A DNA stretch of 64,000 nucleotides from Hippasteria phrygiana (taxonomy: Eukaryota; Echinodermata; Asteroidea; Valvatida; Goniasteridae), in contig JAZGUH010000491.1 in NCBI GenBank assembly GCA_037893225.1, forward strand, positions 434,001 to 498,000, given 5' to 3'. Positions 54,628 to 64,000 of this stretch are shown here, one piece after another (position 1 is the first letter of the stretch; each line of letters begins with the position of its first letter). Below the pieces are notes generated by a model. That model did not search any database. It saw only the letters and a program-made list of their open reading frames with translations, and was not told the origin of the DNA. Position numbers and translations under genes: made by a program.

Positions 54628-54869
54628 CCCTAACCCCTTGGGTACTAGAAAGTACATGTATCCTGAATCCGCCAAAATCCACCTATTTTGTCATTTTTGG
54701 TGACTGCTCAATATGGAGGTATCCAGAATCCATCAAAATCCTGCAGTTCCGCTAGGCTTACAATCCTCAATCCATAAAAATCCCCCAGTTTTCAATATGG
54801 AGGTATTCTATATCCGCCGAAATCCTCCAAAACAGGGGGTTTTGATGGATTCGGGTTGGTTAAATAGGG
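54628..54869. mobile_element. TTAA-flanked MITE with CCCTA ends (piggyBac-like)
   Basis: TTAA at 54624-54627 and 54870-54873. Left end CCCTAACCCCTT, right end ...AAATAGGG. The inside consists of about four diverged units with ATCCRYCAAAATCC and CAATATGGAGGTAT. Terminal inverted identity is short, so the call is weaker than for 13773-13915. Confidence 0.5.
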
Positions 54870-54873
54870 TTAA

Positions 54874-55719
54874 AATATCATCAGAGTCCTATCTGTACAT
54901 TTTTCAAATATTCAAACCGATAAAAAGGTATTTGAATATTTTGTATATTCAGGACAGCCCTACTAACTTCTAAGACTTACTGGCTTACCATCTTCAGAAA
55001 GAGATGATGGTCATCCTTGAACTTGAGTTTCAATATAGTTGGGATGGTGATCCCTTAGCGGTAGAAACCCAGTGCTGCATGTCATTTTGCTGTTCCTTTG
55101 AAATTCAATAAAGAAGAAAGAGAATAACAGTGAACAACTGCAGTGGAATGCCCCTTTGAATTGGAATAAAAATAGCAGTTTGCAAGATTTATTTTAAGGC
55201 AAACCAAATTTTTCACTTGTCCTCGACCAATGTTGAAAAATGCGGAAAAAAATTGTTACTGTGCACAAAAATACCCACCCTAATTTTGAAAACTTCAGAA
55301 TTATTTTTGACCAATTTAAGTACTATACCTTGCAAAAGATGGAAAAAATAAATCTTTAAAAAAATCCCTACCTACAGTAAAGGTGGCGGAGGACAAGCAA
55401 AAACAGAAGGCATTTTACATCGTATACGCAGCAGGTACGTACCTCCAACCAACTGGAATTTTTTCTTCAACAAAACAAACAAAAGGTTTAAAACTCAATA
55501 TAGGTTAAAAATTAATGATGATGATGATCATGATGATTGGTGATGACGTCGAATGAGATGAAAAATAATTAATGATAATCACCTGTACATAAATTTCACC
55601 ATCAAATCATATTCGTGAATTGTGCTATATCGCTTCATTTTCCAACATGCATGGCAGAAGACAACACTTGCCCCAAACTCAGAAAAGACCAATAATAAAA
55701 CGCAACAGAACAATACAAA
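54874..55719. other. No recognisable gene
   Basis: AT-rich sequence with a short GAT repeat near 55513. A long minus frame (55579-56067) runs into the foldback repeat and shows no family features. Confidence 0.5.
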
Positions 55720-56438
55720 GGTCGAGGGGTCACGATTTGAACTCCAAGACAGCGAAAAGACATTCTGCGGGCGTCTCTGGTAAGTAAACCTTGGTACCTT
55801 CATCTGATCATGGAACACCACTTGTTGTTCTGAAGGTGGCATATCTAGTATTTTGGTGGCCATTGTAAGGTTGAATTCTGATTTTTTTCGTTTGGATTTT
55901 AGACGTATTGAATTAATGCATGCATGCATCGACCACGCGACAACCCGTTTAAGCCGGCGACTGTTTCGTGAGTGGTATACTGGTCGCGGTACGTGTTCGT
56001 GTGTAGATATACATGTAGTATATTGATTCGAGGTTGCACGCGCGTCATGGGGGAGGGAATTCTTCACGAAACAGTCGCCGGCATAAACAGGTTGTCGCGC
56101 GGTCGATGCATGCGGGCGCTGCGCATCAGGGTGACGTATGTCGAGGAGTCACTATTTGAACTCCAAGAAAGCGAAGACATGTTCTGCGGGGGTCTCTGGG
56201 AATTAAACGTTCAAATTGCACTTTTTATTTGGATGTTAAGTAAACCTTGGTACATTCATCTGATCATGGAACTCTACTTGTTCAGATGGTGGCGTATCTA
56301 GTATTTTGGTGGCCGTTGTAAGGTTGAATTTTTTGCCATTCTCTATCGCACAATCGCCTTGGACCCTACTATCGCCAGATCATGTCTAAATGTTAAAAAA
56401 GGCGATAAAAGGGTCCAAGTTACTCGGACTACAATTAC
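55720..56438. repeat. Foldback repeat family, second copy
   Basis: TTGAACTCCAAGACAGCGAA (about 55736) recurs directly at about 56155. Between them is a hairpin (about 55937-55972 and 56064-56098; CGCCGGCATAAACAGG on one side). The right part (56230-56330) matches 15738-15845 and the block ends in the GGTCCAAGTTACTCGGACTA stem-loop (56361-56438), so block order is partly shared with the 15-kb copy. Confidence 0.65.
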
Positions 56439-56558
56439 TCCATAAAAAAGCCTACACGTTCGGCTTAATAATAGGTTGACATGACCGACGTCACTGGTTC
56501 GTGTGTTGTACTTTTGTATTAAACCATGCATTGTTCAGTGCATCATGCACCATATAAT

Positions 56559-58209
56559 GCACCTATCAATTGCAAGACGGACCCTCGGACCCCCGGGGGA
56601 CGTGCGTCATGTCCCGCTAATGTCAGTCAAATCGTGACGAATGGGGTGCGTCAAGTACGGCTTTGGTTCGTCGTAAATACGAAGCGGGTTGCGTCGCGGG
56701 TGCGTCATGGTGCGTCGTGCAGTTTCAAGCTTGTTGCACTACATACGTAGCAATTTTGACACATTTTAATCGACCTATGTTAAAATCCAAAATACTGATA
56801 TTTTGTTTGAATAAAAACTGCTGCAGATCTGTTATGATGTCTACATTTATACTTGAGTTTTTTTCAGAAAACCACACGGAATGAAATAAGTCAGCGACAC
56901 CAAATTGCTTACCGCCAAAACGGGCTAAAACGTTTTAAATGCGTAGCTCGCTCGCTAGCCAGGGCTTGAAATGAACGACTTCTTACTGGCCGAGGTGCCC
57001 CACAAGAAATCTCCGTCTTTACGGCCAGTTTTGTCTTGCCCCATATTTACCTTGGCCGCCGTGCCCTTTTTGCAAAAACACAGCCTCTACAATCCCTTCA
57101 TATCATTTGTTTTTTCGATGTCATGCCAGCCCTTCATAAAATCTCGCTGCACAACATGTTGGCGATCGTCAGAATTTATACATGCACACAAACTGAATCT
57201 GGTCCAGTTTCGGAGTATGCCGATACTTTAAGCATCAACACCCCCACCGCAAGATTAAATGTGTGTATTCGTACGTACACACAAAGCAGCAGGAGTATGT
57301 ACATGTACGGCAACGTTTACGTGCAGTCAACTGACTTTCTTTTTCTCAGTACTTGCACGTGTGCGCCTCACAATACACATCGATGTTCGTGTACGAGGAA
57401 ACGCGCCCTGCAGGCGGCGCTATGAAGCACGCCTTCGGCGCGCTACATACAGTAACTTCATGAACTTTGGTCACAACACGCGGTGTTCCGATTGTCAAAA
57501 GTTTCGATGAATAATTAGGCTAAAAAATTCGACAGAGAAAGAAGATTTCTGCACGTTAATTCACAGAACTTGATCTATTTTGTCTGTGTATGCATTTTCC
57601 GTGTTCATGAATTTATTTCGAGGATGTACCGCTCGTACACCGCAGCGTGTTTTCCCGACATTTTCTACCGCAACACGAGGTTCATCGCCGCCCGCCACAC
57701 ACAAAGTGCATCACGTACGCTTACCACCGTACGATAAACGGACAGTGTTGTGCCTTGTACTGTTCTGTACGTCGTGATCGCGTTGTGCCGTACGTTTCGT
57801 TAGTGAAATAGGAACCGAACTTGCCATTCAACATCGTCCTCAAAGTAATCCATGTAGAGTAGTATCCTCTGCACAAATCACAAATACGCACACGCAAAAG
57901 GTTGGCACGTGGTGTAGACAGGTACCCGCGTATTAACGTGCACTGTGCGTGCGTTTATGCCGCTTCGGCGCGGCAGTGAGATTCGTTCGTTGACTTCATG
58001 ATTATGTCCGTCATATTGGTCCGTCTTGGTGAGTTGTTTTCTAGACATGGTGCGTCAAAAAATGTGGTTTATAGCGTCAGTTTTACATGAATGGTTCGTC
58101 ACGAACAGGGCGCAAGGGTGCGTCACGGGACCCTAGAATCTGGCCTTACATTGGACACTGACGCACATTCCCCGGGGGTCCGAGGGTCCGTCTTGCAATT
58201 GATAGGTGC
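56559..58209. mobile_element. 1.65-kb TIR element with 40-bp perfect termini
   Basis: The first 40 bp (GCACCTATCAATTGCAAGAC...) are perfectly inverted at 58170-58209, and the match continues into GTGCGTCA with two differences. ATAAT flanks both sides (56554-56558, 58210-58214). TAA or ATAAT may be the TSD, depending on where the TIR starts. Both subterminal zones carry GGTGCGTC-like words. No transposase. Superfamily not assigned. Confidence 0.85.
56960..57770. mobile_element. hAT-like left-end fragment nested in the 56.6-58.2 kb element
   Basis: CAGGGCTTGAAATGAACG starts a segment whose later part (57180-57740) matches 48870-49440. The left end pairs with the CAAGCCCTG right end at 51185, so the two fragments together define one family. 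No right terminus was found here. Confidence 0.6.
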
Positions 58210-58214
58210 ATAAT

Positions 58215-59146
58215 TTCCACTCTGCCCGATTTTGGCCCAGTTTCCGGACAGCACTTTTTTTGACAAAAAGTAAATTTTAAACTAGTTTATTTAATTTCTT
58301 TTCCACCATTTAAAAACAAGTTTAATGAAGTTAGCATTGAAGTGAATGAGTTTATAAAGGCTCACTGACCAACAAGTTTTGCAACAATCATGACAATTTT
58401 CGACGAAAGTCATGGGGAAATTCGATTTGTCCTGCACATGTGAAAGTTGTAACGTTATACCTTGGTTACATTGTTATAAAGCAGTCACAAACTCACTTAG
58501 TAACCTGGGCCAGACAGGGAAACATGACACATCCACATTTTCATCACCCAAGTTTACATAAGTTTCTTTGACAAACACTTTCAAAATCTCATTTGTTTGC
58601 AAAAGACATCGTCATCATTTACGGAGCTTACTTTTTGTTTAGTCAACACGCTAAACACCGTCAACACACCGTCAACACCTCCAAAACACTTCTAAGTTGA
58701 CAAATGCGGTATAAAACCGTAAAATATGTGTCAAAACGAAATATAGGTTTAAAAACGGGAGGTTAAACGTCTGAAAATACTAGTTAACAAAAAGAAAAAA
58801 AGGACGTCTTCATACAGTTCCGAAATCGGCAGCCATGTTGCATCAGACGACAGCGCGGACCATACCATTAAGCCTTAAGGGGCGACATAGTACAATAAAC
58901 CAACAGGGGTTGGCCGTCTTGACTTTATTTCCATCGCATCGGTTCCGAAAAAAGAACGATCCCCCCAAAATTGACAGAAACATAATTTAGTTTGAATAAA
59001 AAGGACAGACGATAAATCTAGCGAATAGAAGACATGTATAACACGTGTGATAAGGGAATTTTCTTATGAACTGAGCTTCCCTCTCTGCCAAATAATCAAC
59101 TGTTCGCTGCAGGAGGGTATTGTACCAGACATTTGGAAAAAGGCCT
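58215..59146. other. No recognisable gene; tail of the Ngaro-like element may begin here
   Basis: AT-rich, no domain-bearing ORF. A 98-codon minus frame (58987-59283) begins in the 139-bp repeat. Its part after the repeat (VWYNTLLQRTVDYLAEREAQ) looks protein-like but was not recognised. Confidence 0.4.
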
Positions 59147-59285
59147 TTTCTTACTTCGTAAGAAAATACATTTCTTTTCTCTATCTTCCTCATTAAAGGA
59201 ACAAGACACAAATAAACTTCAAATAATGTAAAATAGGAAACCAAAACTTGGTTGAACAAGTTGGATTCGGTTGTGAGCACCAACT
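59147..59285. repeat. 139-bp direct repeat, copy downstream of recombinase ORF
   Basis: Identical over 139 bp to 61017-61155 (TTTCTTACTTCGTAAGAAAA ... GTGAGCACCAACT), including the CTTACTTCGTAAG palindrome. Ngaro and PAT elements end in split direct repeats, so this is a candidate terminal repeat. Confidence 0.95.
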
Positions 59286-59467
59286 TGCTTTATTCTGACA
59301 TTCTTTTCCAATTCTATCTTTTACATATTTACAACACAAAATTATAAGTAACGAAATAGATGGTCTGCTCGCCCGTTTTAAACATTGAAAAGGTTAATGT
59401 ATGCAATTAAATGAAACAATGGCTTCCAAGTTTACGTTTCAATGATTCAGCAATAATCTACATGTAG

Positions 59468-60462
59468 TTAGATTCCAAGTGATTTAGATGGAAGTAGTTC
59501 GGCTTCAATATTTGGTTTAACATAGGCACTTCTAGCCTTGTCAGTCTTCCATCTGCCGTGGCGTGCAACTAGCCACGATGGTACCAGAGCATTGCTTGCT
59601 GCAGATGCGCCACCTGCTCTTAGGCTGTGGAGGCCATATTTGCTAATATCTGGCACAAAGGGTTTTATGGCTTCAAGTACAATCTCACGAGTTCTGGTAT
59701 AACTCAAGGCATGAGAAGTGGGAACTAGTCCTTTCTTGGAAGTAGTTAATCTACGAATAACGGGCAGCTCGCAATCTGGCGAGTCTCCGAGAGCCCTTAA
59801 ATACCTTTCGGCAATGGAAACTGGACATGTACATTTGTGCGTTCTAGCAATGGTAACATAACTTCCTTGACGAAATTGATCAGTTTTGGATTTCCATAAA
59901 TAAATTGTCATGCGATCCGCGAAAAATGTACAATCCTTGCACCGAACGGTGGCAATATCATTAAATCTTAGAAATCCAGCATAACTCAGAAAGGAAATAA
60001 ACAGAACTCTAAGGTCTGCTAAATCTGCGGAAGGCTGACCATGAGAGGCCAATAACTTTTCCAAAATGTCCGCTGTGATTGGTTCCTTCCTCCGTGTCGG
60101 GGAAGCGTATATCCGGTTGTATCCCTGCAGAGTTGTCTTGAACAATGGGTCATCGGTAGGCGAAGACAATCCGGCTAGGGAATGCGTCCATTTTGCGGCT
60201 GCTGCAAAGGCGTTCGCAATTGTCTTCGCTCCTGATGACTGACCGAGATGGGCCAAGTAAAGGCATAAGTGGTAGGGTTCCGCCGGGAAAGCTCGGACTC
60301 CGGATCTGGTTCGTGTCCACTTCTCCCATCTGTTCCAAGCAAGTGAATATGTGGAGATGGTAGATGCAGCTTTAGCCGATGTTAGGAGAACCGGGAGTTG
60401 CGTCTCCGCTAGCTCTTGTAAGTATGGGTCGTCCAAAGCTGACGCACGGGAGTCCCATATCC
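59468..60462 (-). CDS. Tyrosine recombinase of a Ngaro/DIRS-type retroelement
   Basis: The frame has the tyrosine-recombinase core: SYAGFLRFNDIATVR (first Arg), WKSKTDQF (Lys region), YGLHSLRAGG (HxxR), VARHGRW (His) and ARSAYVKPN (nucleophilic Tyr). The N-terminal SAM-like part includes STISTYSLAWNRWEKW. All catalytic residues are present and the frame is uninterrupted to the stop at 59468. There is no ATG before the core. Instead TTTTCCCTTTCCCAG on the minus strand gives a strong 3' splice acceptor at 60463. In DIRS-like elements this enzyme integrates a circular DNA copy. It may still be intact. Confidence 0.88.
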
Positions 60463-60484
60463 CTGGGAAAGGGAAAAGAAAACA
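60463..60484 (-). other. 3' splice acceptor before recombinase exon
   Basis: The minus strand reads TTTTCTTTTCCCTTTCCCAG followed by GGATATGGGAC: a long pyrimidine tract ending in CAG. It explains the absence of an ATG before the recombinase core. Confidence 0.7.
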
Positions 60485-60879
60485 ACCAACAGAAAAACTG
60501 TTCTTATGGAAAACGCGGGCAGAAAGCCGCTGGACAAATGTACAAAGTTTTACCAAAATGTACTAAATGGACACAAAATACGTGAGACCAAACGTCACGT
60601 GGCATAAAATTGCCTTGCTGCACACTCTCCAAAGTTAAAGCAAAAATCATTGGTCAAATTGATAGTCGGGATCGCTTGAATAAATGCCACGCATTAGTAT
60701 CATGGCGCCTGGCACCGCGGTCCAATAACGCGTGGTTAAATGGAACTCGGAGGCCACGAAAAACCCCTAACTTGTAGGGGAAACGTGGTTGCGTCCCAGG
60801 ATGCCAAGCGGGGGCGCACTCCCCTGTTCCATGCTACCGTACGGTGAAGAGGTGGGTAAAGGGTGGGTTTAAAGCAAGG

Positions 60880-60935
60880 TATTGAATGCTCAACCGAGAA
60901 GGAACAAGCATAGTGAAATGCACTCTTTATATAGC
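60880..60935 (-). promoter_or_regulatory. Possible TATA core promoter upstream of recombinase
   Basis: CTATATAAAGAG lies on the minus strand at about 60924-60934. A candidate start (TTTCACTATGCTTGTTCC) follows about 15-30 bp downstream, then CGGTTGAGC. It sits between the 139-bp repeat (61017-61155) and the recombinase exon, so it could drive a separate transcript. Sequence evidence only. Confidence 0.4.
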
Positions 60936-61016
60936 CTGAAAGGAATGCGTAACGCTATGCGTTACCTAACGGCTCAATGAGCATGCATGTCGTACAATGC
61001 CGAAAAGAAATTCCAC

Positions 61017-61155
61017 TTTCTTACTTCGTAAGAAAATACATTTCTTTTCTCTATCTTCCTCATTAAAGGAACAAGACACAAATAAACTTCAAATAATGTA
61101 AAATAGGAAACCAAAACTTGGTTGAACAAGTTGGATTCGGTTGTGAGCACCAACT
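61017..61155. repeat. 139-bp direct repeat, copy between RT/RNase H and recombinase
   Basis: Perfect match to 59147-59285. The match ends abruptly on both sides (59146 T against 61016 C; 59286 T against 61156 A), which defines the repeat unit. Confidence 0.95.
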
Positions 61156-61305
61156 ACAGGAGAAACGCCAAAGGAAGGATATTTTTGAATGTGCGGCTAA
61201 TGACTTCGGTGTTCTCCGAAGCTAGTGAACAATAAGAGGCGTAAAGCATCGTGGCGACAAGAAAAAATCGCTAGGCCGAAATTTCGATTGGAAAAAACGT
61301 TGGTT

Positions 61306-62949
61306 TTAAATGCATAAATTGCAGTAGCCCAAATCGCTGCAGCAGAAACCTCTATTAGATACTCTGGGAGGTAAAGATACATCGTATCTCAAAGCTAGCA
61401 TCAAAAATGCTGGATTCGTAGAGAATACTGAAACTCCGCCCAAAGAGGGGGGTGTAAAAGAGGTGCGTAAAAGCCTCCAGTCACAAATGTGACGGTCAAA
61501 ATGAAAACCATCTGGGCATAAAACGGGCCAAAAATATGCGGCCGGCCACTTCGGAACTACCAAAGTTCCAATAGATTTGGTCGACTTCAATCGTCGAACA
61601 ACTTGTACAATAAGGGATACCGGTGGACAAAAATAATTGTTCTCACCGGACCAGTCTTGACAAAAGGCATCAACAGCCGAAGTACCCTGGCACCAAAACC
61701 TGGTATTAAAAATGAAAAGTTTTCGATTAGAAGGCGATGCAAAACGATCTACTGTATGAGGGCCCCATAGCCCGTCAATCAAAGCGAATGAATGGGCATC
61801 AATGGCCCAGTCGTCGTAATCAATTGTCTTGCTGATTTTGTCAGCTATTTGGTTTTCGAGTCTAGGAAGCCATTCTGGAACTAAAACAATGTCGTGCTTA
61901 TGACAGACATTAAAAATGTCCAGGGCGATGCCATGCAAATCAGATTTGCTACTGCCACACTTAATAATAGTGGGGACACTGGAATTGTCCGTGAAACACT
62001 TGATCTTTTCATGAGCAAGCGTACCGCCTGCTTGGGAGAGAATACGGAGTACAGCCATGAGCTCGCGCCAAGTGGAGCTTTTTGTTCTTTCGAGCGGCGC
62101 CCATGAACCGTGAAAACACAATTCTGGTTTGCCTTGTACATAGCCACCGTAACCCGAGTTACTGGCGTCTGTGTACAACTGCGTGGTAGGAACTAGGCGA
62201 AACTTAAAGGGAAAACCATTCAAATTTTGAATATTCCCTTTCCAAAAACCCATTTCATGGAGGACGTCTGAAGTAAGGATAATGGACTGGTACCAAGAAA
62301 GACGCGACTCAATTGCGTGATAACATTTCCTTGTCATTAGTCGGGTAACTGGCCCGAGCGCAGGGGTCATAGAAATCACCTGTCCTGCTACTGAAGCCAA
62401 ACCTTTAACTGGCACCCGGTATGGGGGCTGCCCCCATTTGCAGCTGTCTATAGAAGACAATAGCTTGACAATCTTCTGTTCTGGAATAAAAAATGACGCA
62501 GATAATGAATTAATAACAAAGCCGAGATAGAGAATCGACTGTGATGGGTTCCAAACGCATTTCCTGTCGTTTAGAACAAAACCGCTATTGGCAATGGTGG
62601 TTCTGACGACAGTTCTGTTGGTCTCGGCCTGTTCCTTTGAATTGGAAACAATAAGGCCGTCATCGATGTAAACAAAGGAAATAATTCCGGAGGCACGCCA
62701 GTGGTATACTAAAGGTCTAACAACCTTTGTGAAAATATGGCAAGCGCTGCTCAGGCCAAATGGCAGAACTTTAGACTCTTGCCAAGAAAATCCTAAATAC
62801 TGCATATACTGTGGATGTATGTCAACATGGTGGTAACCAGATTCAAAATCAAAAGACATGTAAAACTGGTTCTCGTCTAAGACCTGGGCAATGTGGTTAA
62901 GATCTTCATATTTGAAATTCGTTTTGAAAATGAATTTGTTAACATGTGT
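61306..62949 (-). CDS. Ngaro/DIRS-type reverse transcriptase-RNase H
   Basis: RT motifs in order: VNKFIFKTNFKYEDL, MSFDFESGYHHVDIH (first catalytic Asp), VLPFGLSSACHIFTK, SFVYIDDGLIVSN (YIDD at 62659-62670) and YLGFVINS. RNase H follows with LYTDASNSGYGGY, TWRELMAVLRIL, CFTDNSSVP and NQIADKISKTI. A C-terminal tail has VVPKWPAAYFWPVLCP, typical of DIRS-like pol. The frame is intact to 61306. There is no ATG: the frame reaches an AAGTGCAG acceptor-like site at 62950, and the RT residues that normally precede VNKF are missing, so an upstream exon or truncation is likely. It lies upstream of the recombinase on the same strand, as in Ngaro. Confidence 0.9.
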   Translation of the reverse strand, partial: THVNKFIFKTNFKYEDLNHIAQVLDENQFYMSFDFESGYHHVDIHPQYMQYLGFSWQESKVLPFGLSSACHIFTKVVRPLVYHWRASGIISFVYIDDGLIVSNSKEQAETNRTVVRTTIANSGFVLNDRKCVWNPSQSILYLGFVINSLSASFFIPEQKIVKLLSSIDSCKWGQPPYRVPVKGLASVAGQVISMTPALGPVTRLMTRKCYHAIESRLSWYQSIILTSDVLHEMGFWKGNIQNLNGFPFKFRLVPTTQLYTDASNSGYGGYVQGKPELCFHGSWAPLERTKSSTWRELMAVLRILSQAGGTLAHEKIKCFTDNSSVPTIIKCGSSKSDLHGIALDIFNVCHKHDIVLVPEWLPRLENQIADKISKTIDYDDWAIDAHSFALIDGLWGPHTVDRFASPSNRKLFIFNTRFWCQGTSAVDAFCQDWSGENNYFCPPVSLIVQVVRRLKSTKSIGTLVVPKWPAAYFWPVLCPDGFHFDRHICDWRLLRTSFTPPSLGGVSVFSTNPAFLMLALRYDVSLPPRVSNRGFCCSDLGYCNLCI

Positions 62950-62952
62950 CTG

Positions 62953-63562
62953 CACTTGTGTAAACAAGCATAAACTGAGCCTGATCTAATAATTCTCCTT
63001 AATAACATGCATGCCTTTATCCAAAGTAATATAATACCAAATCTTCTGCCTTCTTAGCATCAGCTCGTAACCTTTAAATTCTAAGAGTAAATAAGGTAAA
63101 CTCAACGTTTCTGCAAGACAAGTCTTATCTGTCATGTGAAAATAGGCCTTATAAACAGCGCCACCAATGGTTTCTCAATATCTCCCAGGCGGCATGGCCT
63201 ATGCCGCGCCTCTAAAACTTCAGAATCTTTTCCCAACAAAACTCCTCATGCTATGCAGATTATACATTAATAATCACCTCAATAATATCCTCATACAATA
63301 ATAAAACGGACTCAAATTACTCACTTTGCTGAGCTGTCCAAGTATCAAAGAAAATACTGAGGAAAATTGACGGAATTTGTGGCGAAAATGATCACATAGC
63401 AAAATGATGACAAGGAGCAAGTTCGATCAAGGACTATAGTTAACCGGTGTGAAGTTGGTTACTTATTCCTCGTTCGACGTTCAACGTTGAATAAGTAACA
63501 GTTACTTATTCGACATTCGCGTTGTGTTTGTAACGTGCAGCACTGTGTTTCAAATAGGACTA
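62953..63562. other. Unassigned upstream of Ngaro-like RT
   Basis: No gag-like ORF. TTACTTATTC words around 63460-63510 form a local palindrome (GAATAAGTAAC). Possibly element 5' sequence or flank. Confidence 0.4.
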
Positions 63563-64000
63563 GTCCACAATTAGGGGGTGTTTTGTATAAAGGACCCCAT
63601 TCCACGGGCAGGGATGGGTGTAGAGGGATAGAGGGGGACCCAAAGAATCAGGAAAAAATAGCTTGACCCGGGGAATGGGGTTCTAGTATTTTTTTTGGAT
63701 TTTTTTAATGATGGGTCAATATATGCGTATTTCATACGAGCCATATGTTTGTACACACAATCTCCGTCCACAATTAGGGGGTGTTTTGTATGAAGGACCC
63801 CATTCCACAGGCAGGGATGGGTGTAGAGGGATAGAGGGGGACCCAAAGAATCAGGAAAAAATAGCTTGACCCGGGGAATGGGGTTCTAGTATTTATTTTT
63901 GATTTTTTAATGATGGGTCAATATGCGTATTTCATACGAGCCATACGTTTGTACACACAATCTCCGTCCACAATTAGGGGGTGTTTTGTATGAAGGACCC
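63563..64000. repeat. Satellite-like tandem repeat, about 200-bp unit, runs off the window
   Basis: Units start at GTCCACAATTAGGGGGTG: 63563, 63766 and 63966 (spacing 203 and 200 bp). The two full units are nearly identical, differing mainly in T-run length and single bases (GTATAAAGG/GTATGAAGG). The array continues past the window. Frames over it are repeat artefacts. Confidence 0.93.

Noticed and set aside
55579..56301. Two long opposing frames at 55.6-56.3 kb
   Set aside because: They overlap a palindromic repeat also found at 15.2-15.9 kb, which makes mirrored open frames. No family motif.
59468..60556. Recombinase ORF starting at the TTG at 60556 (or host-domesticated recombinase gene)
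   Set aside because: No ATG, and the first 32 residues lie upstream of a strong splice acceptor. The adjacent DIRS-type RT/RNase H on the same strand makes a retroelement origin more likely than domestication.

Overview
The window is animal nuclear DNA. C2H2 zinc-finger arrays have 3' splice acceptors in front of them, and there are Penelope-like, non-LTR and tyrosine-recombinase (Ngaro/DIRS-type) retroelements, a THAP-domain fragment in a TTAA-flanked transposon, and many hAT-type insertions. No bacterial operons, rRNA genes or CRISPR arrays were seen. Frequent words such as TAGGCCTAC and TACATGTAC and the element mix suggest a marine invertebrate, perhaps an echinoderm or hemichordate. That placement is a weak inference.

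Layout. 1-9.06 kb: Penelope-like element (PLE copy A), split by a pogo/Tigger-like MITE that itself carries two hAT-type insertions (2.2 and 4.6 kb). 9-18.2 kb: foldback DNA, a 16-bp minisatellite in both orientations, a tRNA-Thr-like sequence in a 23-bp inverted repeat, and a 2.2-kb nested palindrome. 18.5-19.6 kb: an element with 4-bp TSD and TGT-type ends. 19.7-21.24 kb: 3' end of an I-superfamily-like LINE (L1). 21.24-25.1 kb: two TTAA-flanked elements and tRNA-derived sequences. 25.6-32.1 kb: a fuller LINE (L2), minus strand, with ORF1, endonuclease and RT. It carries a 182-bp internal inversion, a near-complete RNase H deletion, and a THAP-bearing TTAA element that cuts a CCHC knuckle in two. 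33.6-51.5 kb: a tandem segmental duplication. Each unit holds one large C2H2 zinc-finger gene on the minus strand (29 and 17 fingers) and a PLE copy (B, C). Unit 2 later gained at least four insertions, one with 11 perfect TGACGTCA palindromes. 52.4-58.2 kb: more hAT-type and TIR elements. 59.1-63 kb: Ngaro-like RT/RNase H and tyrosine recombinase on the minus strand, with a 139-bp perfect direct repeat on each side of the recombinase ORF. 63.56-64 kb: start of a roughly 200-bp satellite.

The only likely host protein-coding genes are the two zinc-finger paralogs. Almost everything else is transposons, mostly broken. Because the locus was duplicated and PLE family members recur, several insertions can be compared with an unoccupied paralogous site. 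That makes their ends, TSDs and relative ages readable from this sequence alone.
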